Shown in pieces: positions 24,498-35,154 of a DNA stretch of 64,000 nucleotides. Origin of the DNA: Flavobacteriales bacterium (GTDB lineage: Bacteria > Bacteroidota > Bacteroidia > Flavobacteriales_D > Sanyastnellaceae). The notes under the pieces are model-generated. The model worked only from the letters and a program-made list of their open reading frames with translations. It was not told the origin of the DNA and made no database searches. A program made the position numbers and the translations under genes. Each line of letters opens with the position of its first letter. Positions within the stretch are counted from its first letter, which is position 1. The DNA lies in contig JAIXWP010000070.1 of NCBI GenBank assembly GCA_027491215.1, positions 1 to 64,000 on the forward strand, in the 5' to 3' direction.

Positions 24498-27400
24498 GTG
24501 AAGAATAACTGGAATTCCGTTGCTGCCCGGATCAGTTTCTTTGTTGCCCTGTCGATGTTAGTTTGGCTCTCCTGGGCCTCATCTTCAGTTTACAAAAGTG
24601 GGATTCAGTATACCGCTCGACCGGCTATTGCTGATACCACACAGAAACCTATATGGCCAAATGAAGACAATCCTAATCCGTCCGAAGGAGGAAATGGGAT
24701 TGAAGTTCCGTTGCCAGATAATATCGAGTATTCCATAGAATACAATCCTGAAACTGGAGAGTATGAAGTAGTCCAAAAAATTGGTGATAATATCGATTTC
24801 CGTCCTCGGACTACTATGTCTTTGGATGAATACCTAGAATTTAATCTTGAAAATAACATCTCTGAGTTCTGGCTTCAGCAGCAGCAAACTGATGCCGAAA
24901 AGAGTAAAGAATTTGCCCCATTCATCAAAGTCGGAGGTCAAGGCTTTGAGAATTTATTTGGTTCAAATGAAATTGAAATCAGACCCCAAGGTTCGGCAGA
25001 ATTAACCTTTGGAGTCAATATTTCAAAAACAGACAACCCTCGAATTCCCGAGCGTCAGCGCAGAATTACCACTTTTGATTTTGATCAAAAAATCCAATTA
25101 AACGTAGTTGGAAACATTGGAACGAAGTTGAAATTGATGGTGAACTACAACACCGAAAGTACCTTCGAATTTGAAAACCAAATGAAGTTGGAGTACACTG
25201 GTGATGAAGACCAAATAGTACGCAAGATAGAATTAGGAAACGTGAGCTTACCGCTCAAGGGGTCTTTGATTCAAGGTAGCTCTGGACTTTTTGGAGGTAA
25301 GATTGAAACGCAATGGGGTAAGTTAAAAAACACCACTGTTTTCTCTCAACAAAAAAGTGAGCGCAGAAACATCACCGTTCAAGGCGGTGCTCAAACGCAG
25401 AACTTCTCGATTACTGGTGATAACTACGAGGCCAACAGACACTATTTCCTATCGAGTTATTGGAGAGAAACCTACGATCAATCTCTCGCTTCATTGCCTG
25501 TAGTTAATAGCGGAGCCAACATTACCCGTATTGAAGTTTGGGTGGTCAATCAGCAGGCCAACACACAAGACGTGCGAAACGTCATAGCGTTCTCCGACCT
25601 TGGTGAAAGAGGGTCATACATGTCAAGTGATTACGACATCGGACCGTTGTTTGATCCCCAAGAAGTACCTAACCCTGATAACGACAACAACAGACTCTAC
25701 GAGATCATGATGGGCAATCAGGATGTTCTGAACTTCACGAACGCCAATCAAGCCATTACAAATTCTGTTGCAAATATTAGACAGGGTGTACACTATGAAA
25801 GAATTGGTAATGCAAGAAAGCTTACCACCTCTGAATACACCTTCAACACAAGACTTGGTTTCATCTCACTTCGTCAAGCATTGAATAATGCGGAAGTACT
25901 TGCTGTTGCCTATGAATACACATTGAACGGCCAAACCTATCAAGTAGGTACATTGTCTCAGGATGGTATCGCTGCGCCACAAGCGTTGGTATTGAAGATG
26001 TTGAAGAGCTCCATTACAGCAGTTCGTTTGACAGATGGTGCCCCTGCCCCACTTTGGCAAAACATGATGAAAAACGTCTATAACTTAGGCGCGTTTGGTG
26101 TTTCTCCTGAGAACTTTAGACTTGATGTATTCTATAATAACCCGAGCACAGGTATTGACCAAAACTTTATTGCCCGCGCTCCACTTGACGGGCAGCTTTT
26201 AATACAAGTTTTAAATCTCGATAGGATTGATGCCCAGCAGATGTCTGGGGCCGATGGATTTTTTGACTTCATTCCAAACGCAGCCACAGCAGGCGGTTTG
26301 GTGGATGCCCAATCCGGCAGGATCTTCTTCCCCGTTGTTGAACCATTTGGTCAACACTTGTCGGGTAAAATTATAGAAGGCTTGGGCAACACACCTGAAG
26401 CTCAGCAGTTGATTTCTCAAATCGTTTATCAGCCACTCTACGACTCTACAAAGACAGCAGCAACTGTGCAGTTTCCGAATTTGAACCGCTTTAAAATAAA
26501 AGGACAATATCAAAGCGCATCGGGATCAGAGATTTCATTGAACTCATTGAATATTCCACAAGGATCTGTAAATGTCACCGCAGGCGGAATTCAGTTGTCA
26601 GAGGGTGTAGATTACACCGTCGACTACAACTTAGGTCGAGTAAGAATCTTGAATGAAGGCGTTTTATCCAGTGGACAACCAATCAACATTTCTGTGGAGA
26701 GTAACTCACTCTTCAATATGCAGTTCAAGACATTATTGGCGAGTAGATTTGATTACACCTTCAATGAAAACTTTGCAGTGGGTGCGACTATTTTGAATTT
26801 GCGAGAGCGCCCCATTACGCAGAAAGTGAATGCTGGTGATGAGCCCGTAAATAATACCATTGTAGGAATGGATTTCAACTTCCAAAAAGAAGCACCATTC
26901 TTAACGCAATTGGTGGATCGCATTCCATTGATTGATACTAAAGAAAAATCGACAATTACATTTAATGGGGAGGCAGCAAAACTTTTCCCAGGACACTCGA
27001 GAGCGATTTCTAGAGTTGGTAATGCATATGTTGATGACTTTGAAGGCAGCCAAAGCGTCATCGACTTGCGTTCATTGAATCAGTGGTTTCTTGCGAGTAC
27101 ACCAAAGCTACAAAGCACTCCTGGCGGGCTTTTCCCAGAGGGAGCCTTTGAGGATAGTTTGATTTATGGTTATAATCGTGCGAAGCTGAGTTGGTATGTG
27201 ATTGATCCATTATTCTTCCGAATTAGTTCTATAACACCTTCGAATATTGCGAATGACGCCGATCTTCAGAGTGATCATAGAATGCGTGAAGTATTGGAGA
27301 GCGAGGTATTCCCCAACAGAGAATTGCCTCCTGGCACCCCTCCCAACATTTCAACTCTTGACTTGACTTATTATCCATCAGAAAGAGGACCGTACAACTA

Positions 27401-30400
27401 CGAGCATCCAAATGGGACGAGCGTTTCAGAAGGTTTGACTCAAGACGGTAGGCTTGCTGCTCCTGAAACCAGATGGGGAGGTATTCAAAGAAGTTTGACC
27501 ACCACAGATTTTGAAACAAGTAACATTGAATTCATTCAATTCTGGTTGATGGATCCATTCAATGCGGATTCGCCAAATTTATCGGGTGGAGATCTATATT
27601 TTAACCTTGGTAACGTATCGGAAGACGTATTGAATGACTCACAATTGAGTTTTGAGAATGGCTATCCAAATGATAATAATGCCCTGCCGACTCTTCAAAG
27701 TACTTGGGGTCTTTACCCAGACCCGGCGACATTCAACGTTGTAAATGCCTTTGACAACTCTACCGGAAACTATTCACAACAAGATATTGGTGTTGATGGT
27801 TTGAATAGCCAGAGCGAACAAAGTTATTTTGGCTCATGGTTGAGTGAGATTCAAGGTAGCTTGAATGCTGATGCGTATACTCGATATGCACAAGATCCAT
27901 CAGCAGATAATTTCCAATACTTCAGAAGCTCTGCAGCAGATGCCGCTTCATTAAATACATTGGAACGTTATAAGAATTTTAACGGTTATGAAGGAAACGC
28001 TGACACATCAACACCTGATGGGTATCCGATTACAGCTACTACTATTCCAAACACAGAAGACATCAACCAAGATATTACGCTCAATACCATTGAAAGTTAT
28101 TTTCAATATAAGGTGAGTCTGCGACCTGGAGATTTGGGTGAACAAAACATCGGTAGCAACTACATCACAGATAGTTTTGTTACTACTAAGACGACAGCTA
28201 ACGGCGAAGAAAGACAGATTCGTTGGTATCAGTTTAAAATTCCGATTCGCGATTGGGAAAGCCGCTACGGAAGTATTCCAGACTTCCGTTCGATTCGTTA
28301 CATGAGAATGTTCATGAAAGGATTCAACGAGGAAATCACCTTGCGATTTGCACGTTTAGAATTGGTGCGTGGTGAGTGGAGAAAGTACTATGATAATTTA
28401 GCTACTCAGCAAGAATTAGAACCCAATGATGATCCAGAAACCATCTTCAATATTGCAGCAGTAAACATTGAAGAAAATGGTAATAGAGAGCCTGTTCCTT
28501 ATGTTGTTCCTCCTGGAATTATTCGCGAGCAAGACGTAGCAAGTGCAAACTTGAGAAATATGAACGAGCAGTCATTATCATTTGAAGTGTGTAATCTTCA
28601 AGATGGTAATGCGCGTGCAGCATATAGAAACGTAAACTTCGACATGCGTCAGTACAAGCGTTTAAGAATGTTTGCTCACGCTGAAGGTTTGACTGGTCCT
28701 GATGATTTGAAAGATAAAGATTTGACAGTTTTCGTTCGTTTGGGATCTGATTTCGATCAGAACTATTACGAATATGAATTGCCTATGACAGTGACTCCTT
28801 GGTACACAAATGATGATGACGAAGTGTGGCCAGAGGAGAACAATTTTGACATTCAATTAGAAGATTTACAACAGTTGAAAATTGAACGAGGTTCTACTTC
28901 ATCACTGTTGACCGAGTACAGCAAGATGATTGGTAGCGCTCGCGTTTCTGTAAAAGGTAATCCTAACCTTGCGAATGTTACCGTCTTAATGATTGGTGTT
29001 CGAAATCCGAACAAGCGAGACAACAAGTTTAGTTCTACAGATGATGGTCGAGCGAAGTGCGGTATCATTTGGGTTAATGAATTACGACTTTCAGAATTCA
29101 ACGAGAAAGGAGGATGGGCGGCTATTGCACGATTAAATGCAAACCTTGCAGACTTTGCAACCGTTGCCGTTGCTGGTAACATCAGCACGCCTGGCTGGGG
29201 AACAGTTGAGCAAAGAGTGCAAGAGCGTCAACAAGAAACTAAGCTAGGATTTGATGCGAACTCTACCGTACAGATGGGTAAGTTCTTCCCAGAAAATTGG
29301 GGTGTTCAATTACCTATGTATCTCGGATATTCTGAGACCGTGCAGACGCCGAAATACAGTCCACTTCAGCCCGACGTAGTGCTAGCCGATTTACCAAACG
29401 TAGATCGAAGATTAAAAACAAAATCACAGACATATACCAAGCGGCGAAGCATCAACTTTAATGAAGTTAGAATTACACCAAAGAAAGAAGAAGGTGCCCC
29501 GAAACCAGAAGAAGGCAAAGACCCTGGAATGGACCCTGGTTCCAAATCCCCTGCGCCGACAGGTGGTTCGGCTAAACCAGATAAAGATCATTTCTATGAC
29601 ATTAAAAACTTCTCTGTTTCTTATTCTTACAATGAGCTTTACTTCAGAGACATTAATACTGACTGGCGTTTAAATAAACAATATCGTGGAGCATTTGACT
29701 ATGCCTTTACCAATAAGCCAAAAGAGATTAAGCCATTCGCTCAAATTCCAGGAATTAAGACCTCGCCATATTTGAAGTGGATTAAAGAGTTTAATTTCTA
29801 TCCGGGAATCAAATCTCTTGGTTTCCATACCGAGATGAACCGTTCCTATGAAACTAGCCGCATTAGAAATAACACAGCCGAGTTAACAGGAGTCTTCAGT
29901 GATATGTTAATCACTACTCAGGTTCAAAAGACATGGAATTGGAATCGCACTTATGATTTCAAATACGATTTAACGAAGAGTATTAAGTTAGATTATTCAG
30001 CAAGCAATACCGCCTTAGTTGGTGAGCCTCGCGGTGTAATAGATCGAAACAATGTAGACTGGTATAACGCTTATCGCGACACTGTGTTAACTAACATTCA
30101 AAATCTAGGGCAAACAACGATGTTCAACCACAATGTTGGCGCATCATACAAATTACCGTTTGATAAATTCCCGTTGATTGATTTCATGAGTGCAGATGCT
30201 CGTTATGCAGGAACATTCCGCTGGGATCGTGCTCCATTTACACAAGATTCATTGGGTAATACTATTCAAAACAGCCGTCAGGTGCAGTTGAATGCACAAG
30301 CGAATTTTGAGACGTTATATAACAAATCGAAGAAATTAAAAGAGATCAATCAAGGTAAAAAACCAAAGGATAGTAAGTCGAAAACTAAAACAGACAACAC

Positions 30401-31904
30401 GAAGAAAGATGGCTTTGGTAATGACCCTGAATCTAAAGACAAGGACAAAGACAAAGAAGACAAACTTAGCGTTGGAGATGCGACACTCCGTTTCTTAATG
30501 ATGCTCCGAAGCGTTAGCGGTACATACACACGAAATGAAGGGATTCTCTTACCAGGATATAATCGCAAAACAAAGATTGTTGGATTTGACGAATCATTTG
30601 AGGGGCCAGGAATTGACTTCTTAGTAGGTGGTCAAGGAACAGATATTTGGGGCAATCCAAATGGTGGAAATTTTGCAACGGAAGCAGCGGATAATGAATG
30701 GTTGGTGCAAGCTCCATTCTTGAACAACCAATATTCCCAAACTTATTCTGAGACTTGGAACTACAAGGTAAACTTAGAGCCTATCCGCTATTTGAAAATC
30801 GAGATTACAGGAAACAGAACAGAAGGTCGCAATGAAAATGCATTCTTCCGTTTTGATGAAACACTTCAAGAATATGCTTTCCAATCACCGATGGAAACAG
30901 GTAATTTCAGTGCTTCTATTAATACATGGGCAACAGCATTTGTGAGAGATCAGCCAGACAATGGATGGACCTCCTCAACATTTGAAACCTTCCTTCAAAA
31001 TAGATTAGAAGCATCTAGTCTGTGGAATGATGCTACTTATGGCGAGAGCACAGCGAATCCAAATGGATATTATAACGGATGGGGATCAACCAATGCATCT
31101 GTTGTTATTCCTGCTTTCATTGCAGCATATAGTGGTAAAGAAGTGGGAGAAGTTGCACTTGATCCTTTCCAAACAAGAGCACAACCGAACTGGAGAGTTA
31201 CTTATGATGGATTGACAAAAATTGCTGCCGTGAAGAAATACTTCAAGCAATTCAATATCACCCACCAGTACAAGTCGACTATGACAACAAGTTATGTACG
31301 CAACTTGAATTACTTGGACAATGGAGCTGGTTTGCCTTCTGCCGTTGACGCAAGTGAACAAGCGAACTACATTTCAAGAAATCAGATCAGCACAGTAACT
31401 ATCTCAGAACAATTGTCTCCTTTGATTGGATTCGACATGACCATTAAAACAACGAAGAGCAATGATCCTCAGGTAAAAGTAGAATTGAAGCGCGACCGCA
31501 CCATTGCACTTGGCTTGAGCAACCTTCAGATTACAGAGACAAAGAGCAACAGCTTGGTGTTAGGAGTTGGTTATAAATTGACAGAAGTAAGAAACCTATT
31601 TGGTAGAAAGAGTGCGAAGAAGCTTCCTTTCAAGACTCCTTCAAAAACAAACATCAACTTACGTGCAGACTTGACTATTCGTGACAACACCACATTGATC
31701 AGAAAAATCGAAGAGCGTCAAAATCAGCCTACGGCTGGTCAGCGTCTGTTCAGCATAAAATCAAGTATTGATTATGTTGTAAATGATAAATTGAATATCC
31801 GTTTCTTCTATGATCATCAATTGAACAAGCCGAAGATTTCGACATCCTTCCCGACATCGAATATCAACGCCGGAATAGCATTGCGATTCACATTGAATAG
31901 CTAA
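24498..31904 (+). CDS. sprA: T9SS outer-membrane translocon SprA/Sov
   Basis: 2468 residues, among the longest bacterial outer-membrane barrels; SprA is a 36-stranded channel through which T9SS cargo leaves the periplasm. Begins with GTG (SD-poor, 6 bases after ruvA); hydrophobic export segment FFVALSMLVWLSWASS. Family hallmarks are RPRTTMSLDEYLEF, GSAELTFGVNISKTDNPRIP, FDFDQKIQLNVVGNIGTKLK, YTGDEDQIVRKIELGNVSLP and SLFGGKIETQWGKLKNT. A second similar copy occurs around ESNSLFNMQFKTLLASRFDY. Two charged low-complexity insertions sit at about 1663-1698 (Pro/Glu/Gly) and 1945-1990 (Lys/Asp/Glu), probably periplasmic loops. It ends with GIALRFTLNS and a strong terminator. Confidence 0.97.
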   Translation: MKNNWNSVAARISFFVALSMLVWLSWASSSVYKSGIQYTARPAIADTTQKPIWPNEDNPNPSEGGNGIEVPLPDNIEYSIEYNPETGEYEVVQKIGDNIDFRPRTTMSLDEYLEFNLENNISEFWLQQQQTDAEKSKEFAPFIKVGGQGFENLFGSNEIEIRPQGSAELTFGVNISKTDNPRIPERQRRITTFDFDQKIQLNVVGNIGTKLKLMVNYNTESTFEFENQMKLEYTGDEDQIVRKIELGNVSLPLKGSLIQGSSGLFGGKIETQWGKLKNTTVFSQQKSERRNITVQGGAQTQNFSITGDNYEANRHYFLSSYWRETYDQSLASLPVVNSGANITRIEVWVVNQQANTQDVRNVIAFSDLGERGSYMSSDYDIGPLFDPQEVPNPDNDNNRLYEIMMGNQDVLNFTNANQAITNSVANIRQGVHYERIGNARKLTTSEYTFNTRLGFISLRQALNNAEVLAVAYEYTLNGQTYQVGTLSQDGIAAPQALVLKMLKSSITAVRLTDGAPAPLWQNMMKNVYNLGAFGVSPENFRLDVFYNNPSTGIDQNFIARAPLDGQLLIQVLNLDRIDAQQMSGADGFFDFIPNAATAGGLVDAQSGRIFFPVVEPFGQHLSGKIIEGLGNTPEAQQLISQIVYQPLYDSTKTAATVQFPNLNRFKIKGQYQSASGSEISLNSLNIPQGSVNVTAGGIQLSEGVDYTVDYNLGRVRILNEGVLSSGQPINISVESNSLFNMQFKTLLASRFDYTFNENFAVGATILNLRERPITQKVNAGDEPVNNTIVGMDFNFQKEAPFLTQLVDRIPLIDTKEKSTITFNGEAAKLFPGHSRAISRVGNAYVDDFEGSQSVIDLRSLNQWFLASTPKLQSTPGGLFPEGAFEDSLIYGYNRAKLSWYVIDPLFFRISSITPSNIANDADLQSDHRMREVLESEVFPNRELPPGTPPNISTLDLTYYPSERGPYNYEHPNGTSVSEGLTQDGRLAAPETRWGGIQRSLTTTDFETSNIEFIQFWLMDPFNADSPNLSGGDLYFNLGNVSEDVLNDSQLSFENGYPNDNNALPTLQSTWGLYPDPATFNVVNAFDNSTGNYSQQDIGVDGLNSQSEQSYFGSWLSEIQGSLNADAYTRYAQDPSADNFQYFRSSAADAASLNTLERYKNFNGYEGNADTSTPDGYPITATTIPNTEDINQDITLNTIESYFQYKVSLRPGDLGEQNIGSNYITDSFVTTKTTANGEERQIRWYQFKIPIRDWESRYGSIPDFRSIRYMRMFMKGFNEEITLRFARLELVRGEWRKYYDNLATQQELEPNDDPETIFNIAAVNIEENGNREPVPYVVPPGIIREQDVASANLRNMNEQSLSFEVCNLQDGNARAAYRNVNFDMRQYKRLRMFAHAEGLTGPDDLKDKDLTVFVRLGSDFDQNYYEYELPMTVTPWYTNDDDEVWPEENNFDIQLEDLQQLKIERGSTSSLLTEYSKMIGSARVSVKGNPNLANVTVLMIGVRNPNKRDNKFSSTDDGRAKCGIIWVNELRLSEFNEKGGWAAIARLNANLADFATVAVAGNISTPGWGTVEQRVQERQQETKLGFDANSTVQMGKFFPENWGVQLPMYLGYSETVQTPKYSPLQPDVVLADLPNVDRRLKTKSQTYTKRRSINFNEVRITPKKEEGAPKPEEGKDPGMDPGSKSPAPTGGSAKPDKDHFYDIKNFSVSYSYNELYFRDINTDWRLNKQYRGAFDYAFTNKPKEIKPFAQIPGIKTSPYLKWIKEFNFYPGIKSLGFHTEMNRSYETSRIRNNTAELTGVFSDMLITTQVQKTWNWNRTYDFKYDLTKSIKLDYSASNTALVGEPRGVIDRNNVDWYNAYRDTVLTNIQNLGQTTMFNHNVGASYKLPFDKFPLIDFMSADARYAGTFRWDRAPFTQDSLGNTIQNSRQVQLNAQANFETLYNKSKKLKEINQGKKPKDSKSKTKTDNTKKDGFGNDPESKDKDKDKEDKLSVGDATLRFLMMLRSVSGTYTRNEGILLPGYNRKTKIVGFDESFEGPGIDFLVGGQGTDIWGNPNGGNFATEAADNEWLVQAPFLNNQYSQTYSETWNYKVNLEPIRYLKIEITGNRTEGRNENAFFRFDETLQEYAFQSPMETGNFSASINTWATAFVRDQPDNGWTSSTFETFLQNRLEASSLWNDATYGESTANPNGYYNGWGSTNASVVIPAFIAAYSGKEVGEVALDPFQTRAQPNWRVTYDGLTKIAAVKKYFKQFNITHQYKSTMTTSYVRNLNYLDNGAGLPSAVDASEQANYISRNQISTVTISEQLSPLIGFDMTIKTTKSNDPQVKVELKRDRTIALGLSNLQITETKSNSLVLGVGYKLTEVRNLFGRKSAKKLPFKTPSKTNINLRADLTIRDNTTLIRKIEERQNQPTAGQRLFSIKSSIDYVVNDKLNIRFFYDHQLNKPKISTSFPTSNINAGIALRFTLNS

Positions 31905-31907
31905 AAT

Positions 31908-31936
31908 AAAAAGGCCCCGAGTGGGGCCTTTTTTAT
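31908..31936 (+). terminator. bidirectional terminator after sprA
   Basis: AAAAAGGCCCC-GAGT-GGGGCCTTTTTTATTTT hairpin between the convergent sprA and sortilin-like genes; T-runs on both strands. Confidence 0.9.
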
Positions 31937-31947
31937 TTTCAATGATT

Positions 31948-34900
31948 CTACTTCTCGATTTTCCATTCCATCTTCTTCGCTTTTTCAACCCAAGGTTTCC
32001 ATTGCTCAGTAGTAACACGATCTAATCTTTTTTGGATCGTTGTGTACTTTCTCATCGCCGCATTTTTTGCAAGTAAAAAATTAGCACTTGTTTCTTCTAC
32101 CGCTGTTCCAACATATCCGGACAGCATATAAATGTCAGACATCAGATATTTAGAATCATCTCTGATTCCTCTCTCCCCTTCCGGCGCATAGATCATATTC
32201 TCTATCGATTGCAAATTGGTGAGCATAGAATCAGCCTCTGCAATAAGTGATTTTTTCAAGGTATCTTCTACAAATGTCCATGCCGTCTTTGCGATCTCAA
32301 TAGACTTTCTTTTTGCACGAATATCTTCGAGTAATTGGTTTGTTGATTTTATCACTTCAACAAGTTCAGCATTTTGCTTTTTCGCACTTTCATACTTTGT
32401 AGGATCAAATGCAAAACGTGGGTCATACATCATTTTTACCTCAGAAGAATCCTTTTCTGTTCCCCATGTAAAGACCACCTTGAAGGTTCCAGGCATCACC
32501 TCAAAGCCTCCACCGGGAGGTGATTTTTTTTCTTCTCGTTTATAACGAGAGGGCCAATCAATACCATTCGAGTCAAAGCCCCAGCGAACTTGATTAAACC
32601 CAGAATCAGGTTCATGCATAAACCAACGCACCGTGTCTCCTTTCGAGTTGAGGATACTCACTTTCACCTCTGGTTTTTCTTTTGATTTCTCCTTGGGCAA
32701 TTGAATATAATAATTCAAGCTTGCCGAGGTTGGTTTGTCAGCTCCCTCATACCCCGCATCAGCAGGGAAACGCTGCCCTCTTGGTCTTTCTTTGAACACT
32801 TGAAAAGCATCAGGACTATCCACTGCTATGAGCTTTTTGCTGCTCCAGTCCTTTTGGTTCATTGCAAGATCCCTCAACGGGCGCAAATCATCTATAACAT
32901 AGGCTGCACGACCAAACGTTCCGATGATTAAATCACCTTCACGGGGATGTATCTTCAAATCTTGTGTTGCTACACTTGGATAGTTCTTTGCCCATTTAGT
33001 CCATGTCTTCCCATAGTCAATACTCACGTACAATCCATGCTCTGTTCCAAGGAATAGAAGTCCAGCCACAACAGGATCTTGCACCACACTCAAGCAGTGA
33101 CCTTGTACAGATTTTTCATTGACAAGATTTTTCCAAGTCTTTCCAAAATCAGTGGTGTGGAATAAGTATGGCTTCCAATCATTTTGACGATAATTATTTA
33201 CCACGACAAAAGCCTCTCCTTCGGATCTATTTCCAGCTACAATAGAAGGTATCCAACCATTCTTTGGAAATCCTGAAATGGAGGCTGAAAGATTCGTCCA
33301 CGATTTGCCATGGTCTTTTGTCAGCTGAACATTTCCATCATCAGTTCCCACCCAAATGACTTGATTATTCACCTCACTTGGAGTGATGGATAGAATGGTG
33401 CAATAGTTTTCTGCACTTGTTGCATCAATCGTCAATCCTCCGCTTTCACTTCCTTTCTGACGTGTTGCATCATTCGTTGTCAAGTCAGCTGAGATCTTTT
33501 CCCAAGACATTCCATTGTCTTTCGAGTAATGTAAAAACTGAGAGCCGTAATAGAGTCCTTTTTTATTTACTGCAATGCCCGAGTTCCAATTAAAGCGAAG
33601 CTTAATTGAATCCTCCGCCACTGGTTTAATGAAAGTGCTATAACCTGTTTCGCTATCGATATAATAGAGTTCACCACCTTGGTACATGGCATATAAGTAT
33701 CGCGAATTCTCGGGGTTGGGCACCACATCGAATCCATCTCCAAAAAGTACTTCTTTCCAATCCGCATCAACAATTCCATCCTCATGCCATGTATAACCAA
33801 CGCCTTTCCATGAACCATTATCTTGCATACCGCCATAAACGTGATATGGAATATCCATGTCATAGTGGATATGATAGAATTGACCAAGTGGTAGATTGTT
33901 TACGAATCTCCAATTGCGTCCACCATCATGGGATATATTCATTCCACCATCATTTCCTTCGAGCATAAATTTTGAGTTGCTTTTGCTCCACCAAAATGCG
34001 TGATGATCCGGGTGGACTCCCCAGTAGGGAAGTAATGTTGACCAATTTTTTCCACCATCAATACTCTCTGTAACGGTACTATGGAGATAGATTAAATGAT
34101 TCTCGTTTGAAGGATCGACATAAAATTCATGATAATAGAATGGACGATCGTCTACTCCTTCTGTGGTCACAAGACTCCAATTAAAACCTCCATCCGTCGA
34201 TTTGTACAACCCGGTTTTAGCACATTCAATCATTGCATAAACAATCTGTGGATTGCTTGGTGCAATTGCAATTCCTATGCGACCGAGCGGTCCTTCGGGC
34301 AAACCTTCTTTTTCACCTAAGAGTTTCCATGTCTTTCCGCTATCTGTTGTTCTGTAAAGACCACTCCCTTTTCCTCCGCTTTTAAAGAACCAAGGTTGAC
34401 GTTGGTATTGCCACATCGCAGCGAAGAGCTTGTTTGGATTAGATGGATCCATGACCAAATCAGCGCATCCAACTGAGTCATTTACAAAAAGACTTTTCGT
34501 CCAAGTATCACCGCCATCGGACGTTTTATAGACGCCTCGATCGGGAGTAGGCCCCCAAGGAGAGCCGCCGGCTCCGGCGAATACTACGTTACTATTTTTA
34601 TTATCTACACAAATGCGATGTATGATGCGTGTTTGATCAAGTCCTTTGAGTGTCCAAGATTTTCCACCATCCAAGCTTTTGTAAATTCCTTTTCCGCTCG
34701 TCTGAGAGTTTCTTGGATTTCCCTCTCCTGTTCCTACCCAGATGACATCACTGGTTTGTGGGTCTATTTTTACAGCTCCTATTCCAATTACTGCTTCTTC
34801 ATCGAAGATAGGCTCCCATGTAAGTCCGCCGCTATAGCTTTTCCATAATCCACCACTCGCAGCACCAGCCAGAATATAGCCAGACGGAGTGTCTACCGCG

Positions 34901-35046
34901 TCAATTGAGGTGACACGGCCACTTGTAGTTGCTGGTCCGATAGAACGCACATTCATGTTTTCAAGAAGATGCGTCGGCAGATTAGACTGTGCTATGCTCC
35001 AGAGACTAGAACATGCAAATAGAAATAGACAAAGATTTTTTTTCAT
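31948..35046 (-). CDS. sortilin/BNR-repeat propeller protein
   Basis: About 1032 residues of exported protein: signal peptide MKKNLCLFLFACSSLWSIA before QSNL (a second ATG 6 bases upstream is equally possible). It is built of Asp-box (BNR) repeats, at least ten of the S-x-D-x-G-x-T-W type: SLDGGKSWT, TSDGGDTWT, TTDSGKTWK, STDGGFNW, SIDGGKNW, SHDGGRNW, SKDNGMSW, TKDHGKSW, TTDFGKTW and SIDYGKTW. These form two VPS10/sortilin-type propellers over about residues 25-700. The C-terminal 300 residues contain a beta-sandwich with DTVRWFMHEPDSGFNQVRWG and a long helical end. No sorting domain is present, so it is probably periplasmic. Function is unknown; peptide binding or hydrolase activity cannot be told from sequence. 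Confidence 0.85.
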   Translation of the reverse strand: MKKNLCLFLFACSSLWSIAQSNLPTHLLENMNVRSIGPATTSGRVTSIDAVDTPSGYILAGAASGGLWKSYSGGLTWEPIFDEEAVIGIGAVKIDPQTSDVIWVGTGEGNPRNSQTSGKGIYKSLDGGKSWTLKGLDQTRIIHRICVDNKNSNVVFAGAGGSPWGPTPDRGVYKTSDGGDTWTKSLFVNDSVGCADLVMDPSNPNKLFAAMWQYQRQPWFFKSGGKGSGLYRTTDSGKTWKLLGEKEGLPEGPLGRIGIAIAPSNPQIVYAMIECAKTGLYKSTDGGFNWSLVTTEGVDDRPFYYHEFYVDPSNENHLIYLHSTVTESIDGGKNWSTLLPYWGVHPDHHAFWWSKSNSKFMLEGNDGGMNISHDGGRNWRFVNNLPLGQFYHIHYDMDIPYHVYGGMQDNGSWKGVGYTWHEDGIVDADWKEVLFGDGFDVVPNPENSRYLYAMYQGGELYYIDSETGYSTFIKPVAEDSIKLRFNWNSGIAVNKKGLYYGSQFLHYSKDNGMSWEKISADLTTNDATRQKGSESGGLTIDATSAENYCTILSITPSEVNNQVIWVGTDDGNVQLTKDHGKSWTNLSASISGFPKNGWIPSIVAGNRSEGEAFVVVNNYRQNDWKPYLFHTTDFGKTWKNLVNEKSVQGHCLSVVQDPVVAGLLFLGTEHGLYVSIDYGKTWTKWAKNYPSVATQDLKIHPREGDLIIGTFGRAAYVIDDLRPLRDLAMNQKDWSSKKLIAVDSPDAFQVFKERPRGQRFPADAGYEGADKPTSASLNYYIQLPKEKSKEKPEVKVSILNSKGDTVRWFMHEPDSGFNQVRWGFDSNGIDWPSRYKREEKKSPPGGGFEVMPGTFKVVFTWGTEKDSSEVKMMYDPRFAFDPTKYESAKKQNAELVEVIKSTNQLLEDIRAKRKSIEIAKTAWTFVEDTLKKSLIAEADSMLTNLQSIENMIYAPEGERGIRDDSKYLMSDIYMLSGYVGTAVEETSANFLLAKNAAMRKYTTIQKRLDRVTTEQWKPWVEKAKKMEWKIEK

Positions 35047-35063
35047 AAGCATTACTGAATAAT

Positions 35064-35071
35064 CAAAGGTA
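35064..35071 (-). promoter_or_regulatory. candidate -7 box of the sortilin-like gene
   Basis: TACCTTTG on the minus strand (exact TAnnTTTG), 11-17 bases from the two possible starts. No clear -33 TTG. Confidence 0.45.
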
Positions 35072-35154
35072 AACTATTACTATAATCGATAGATTTGCAT
35101 CATACGAAACAATGTAATCCTTACACTTGTGGTAATTATTAGTGCTAATCGGTA

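Noticed and set aside
31948..35046. Glycoside hydrolase/sialidase
   Set aside because: Asp boxes occur in sialidases, but the arginine triad and other catalytic residues are not recognisable and the layout is sortilin-like.
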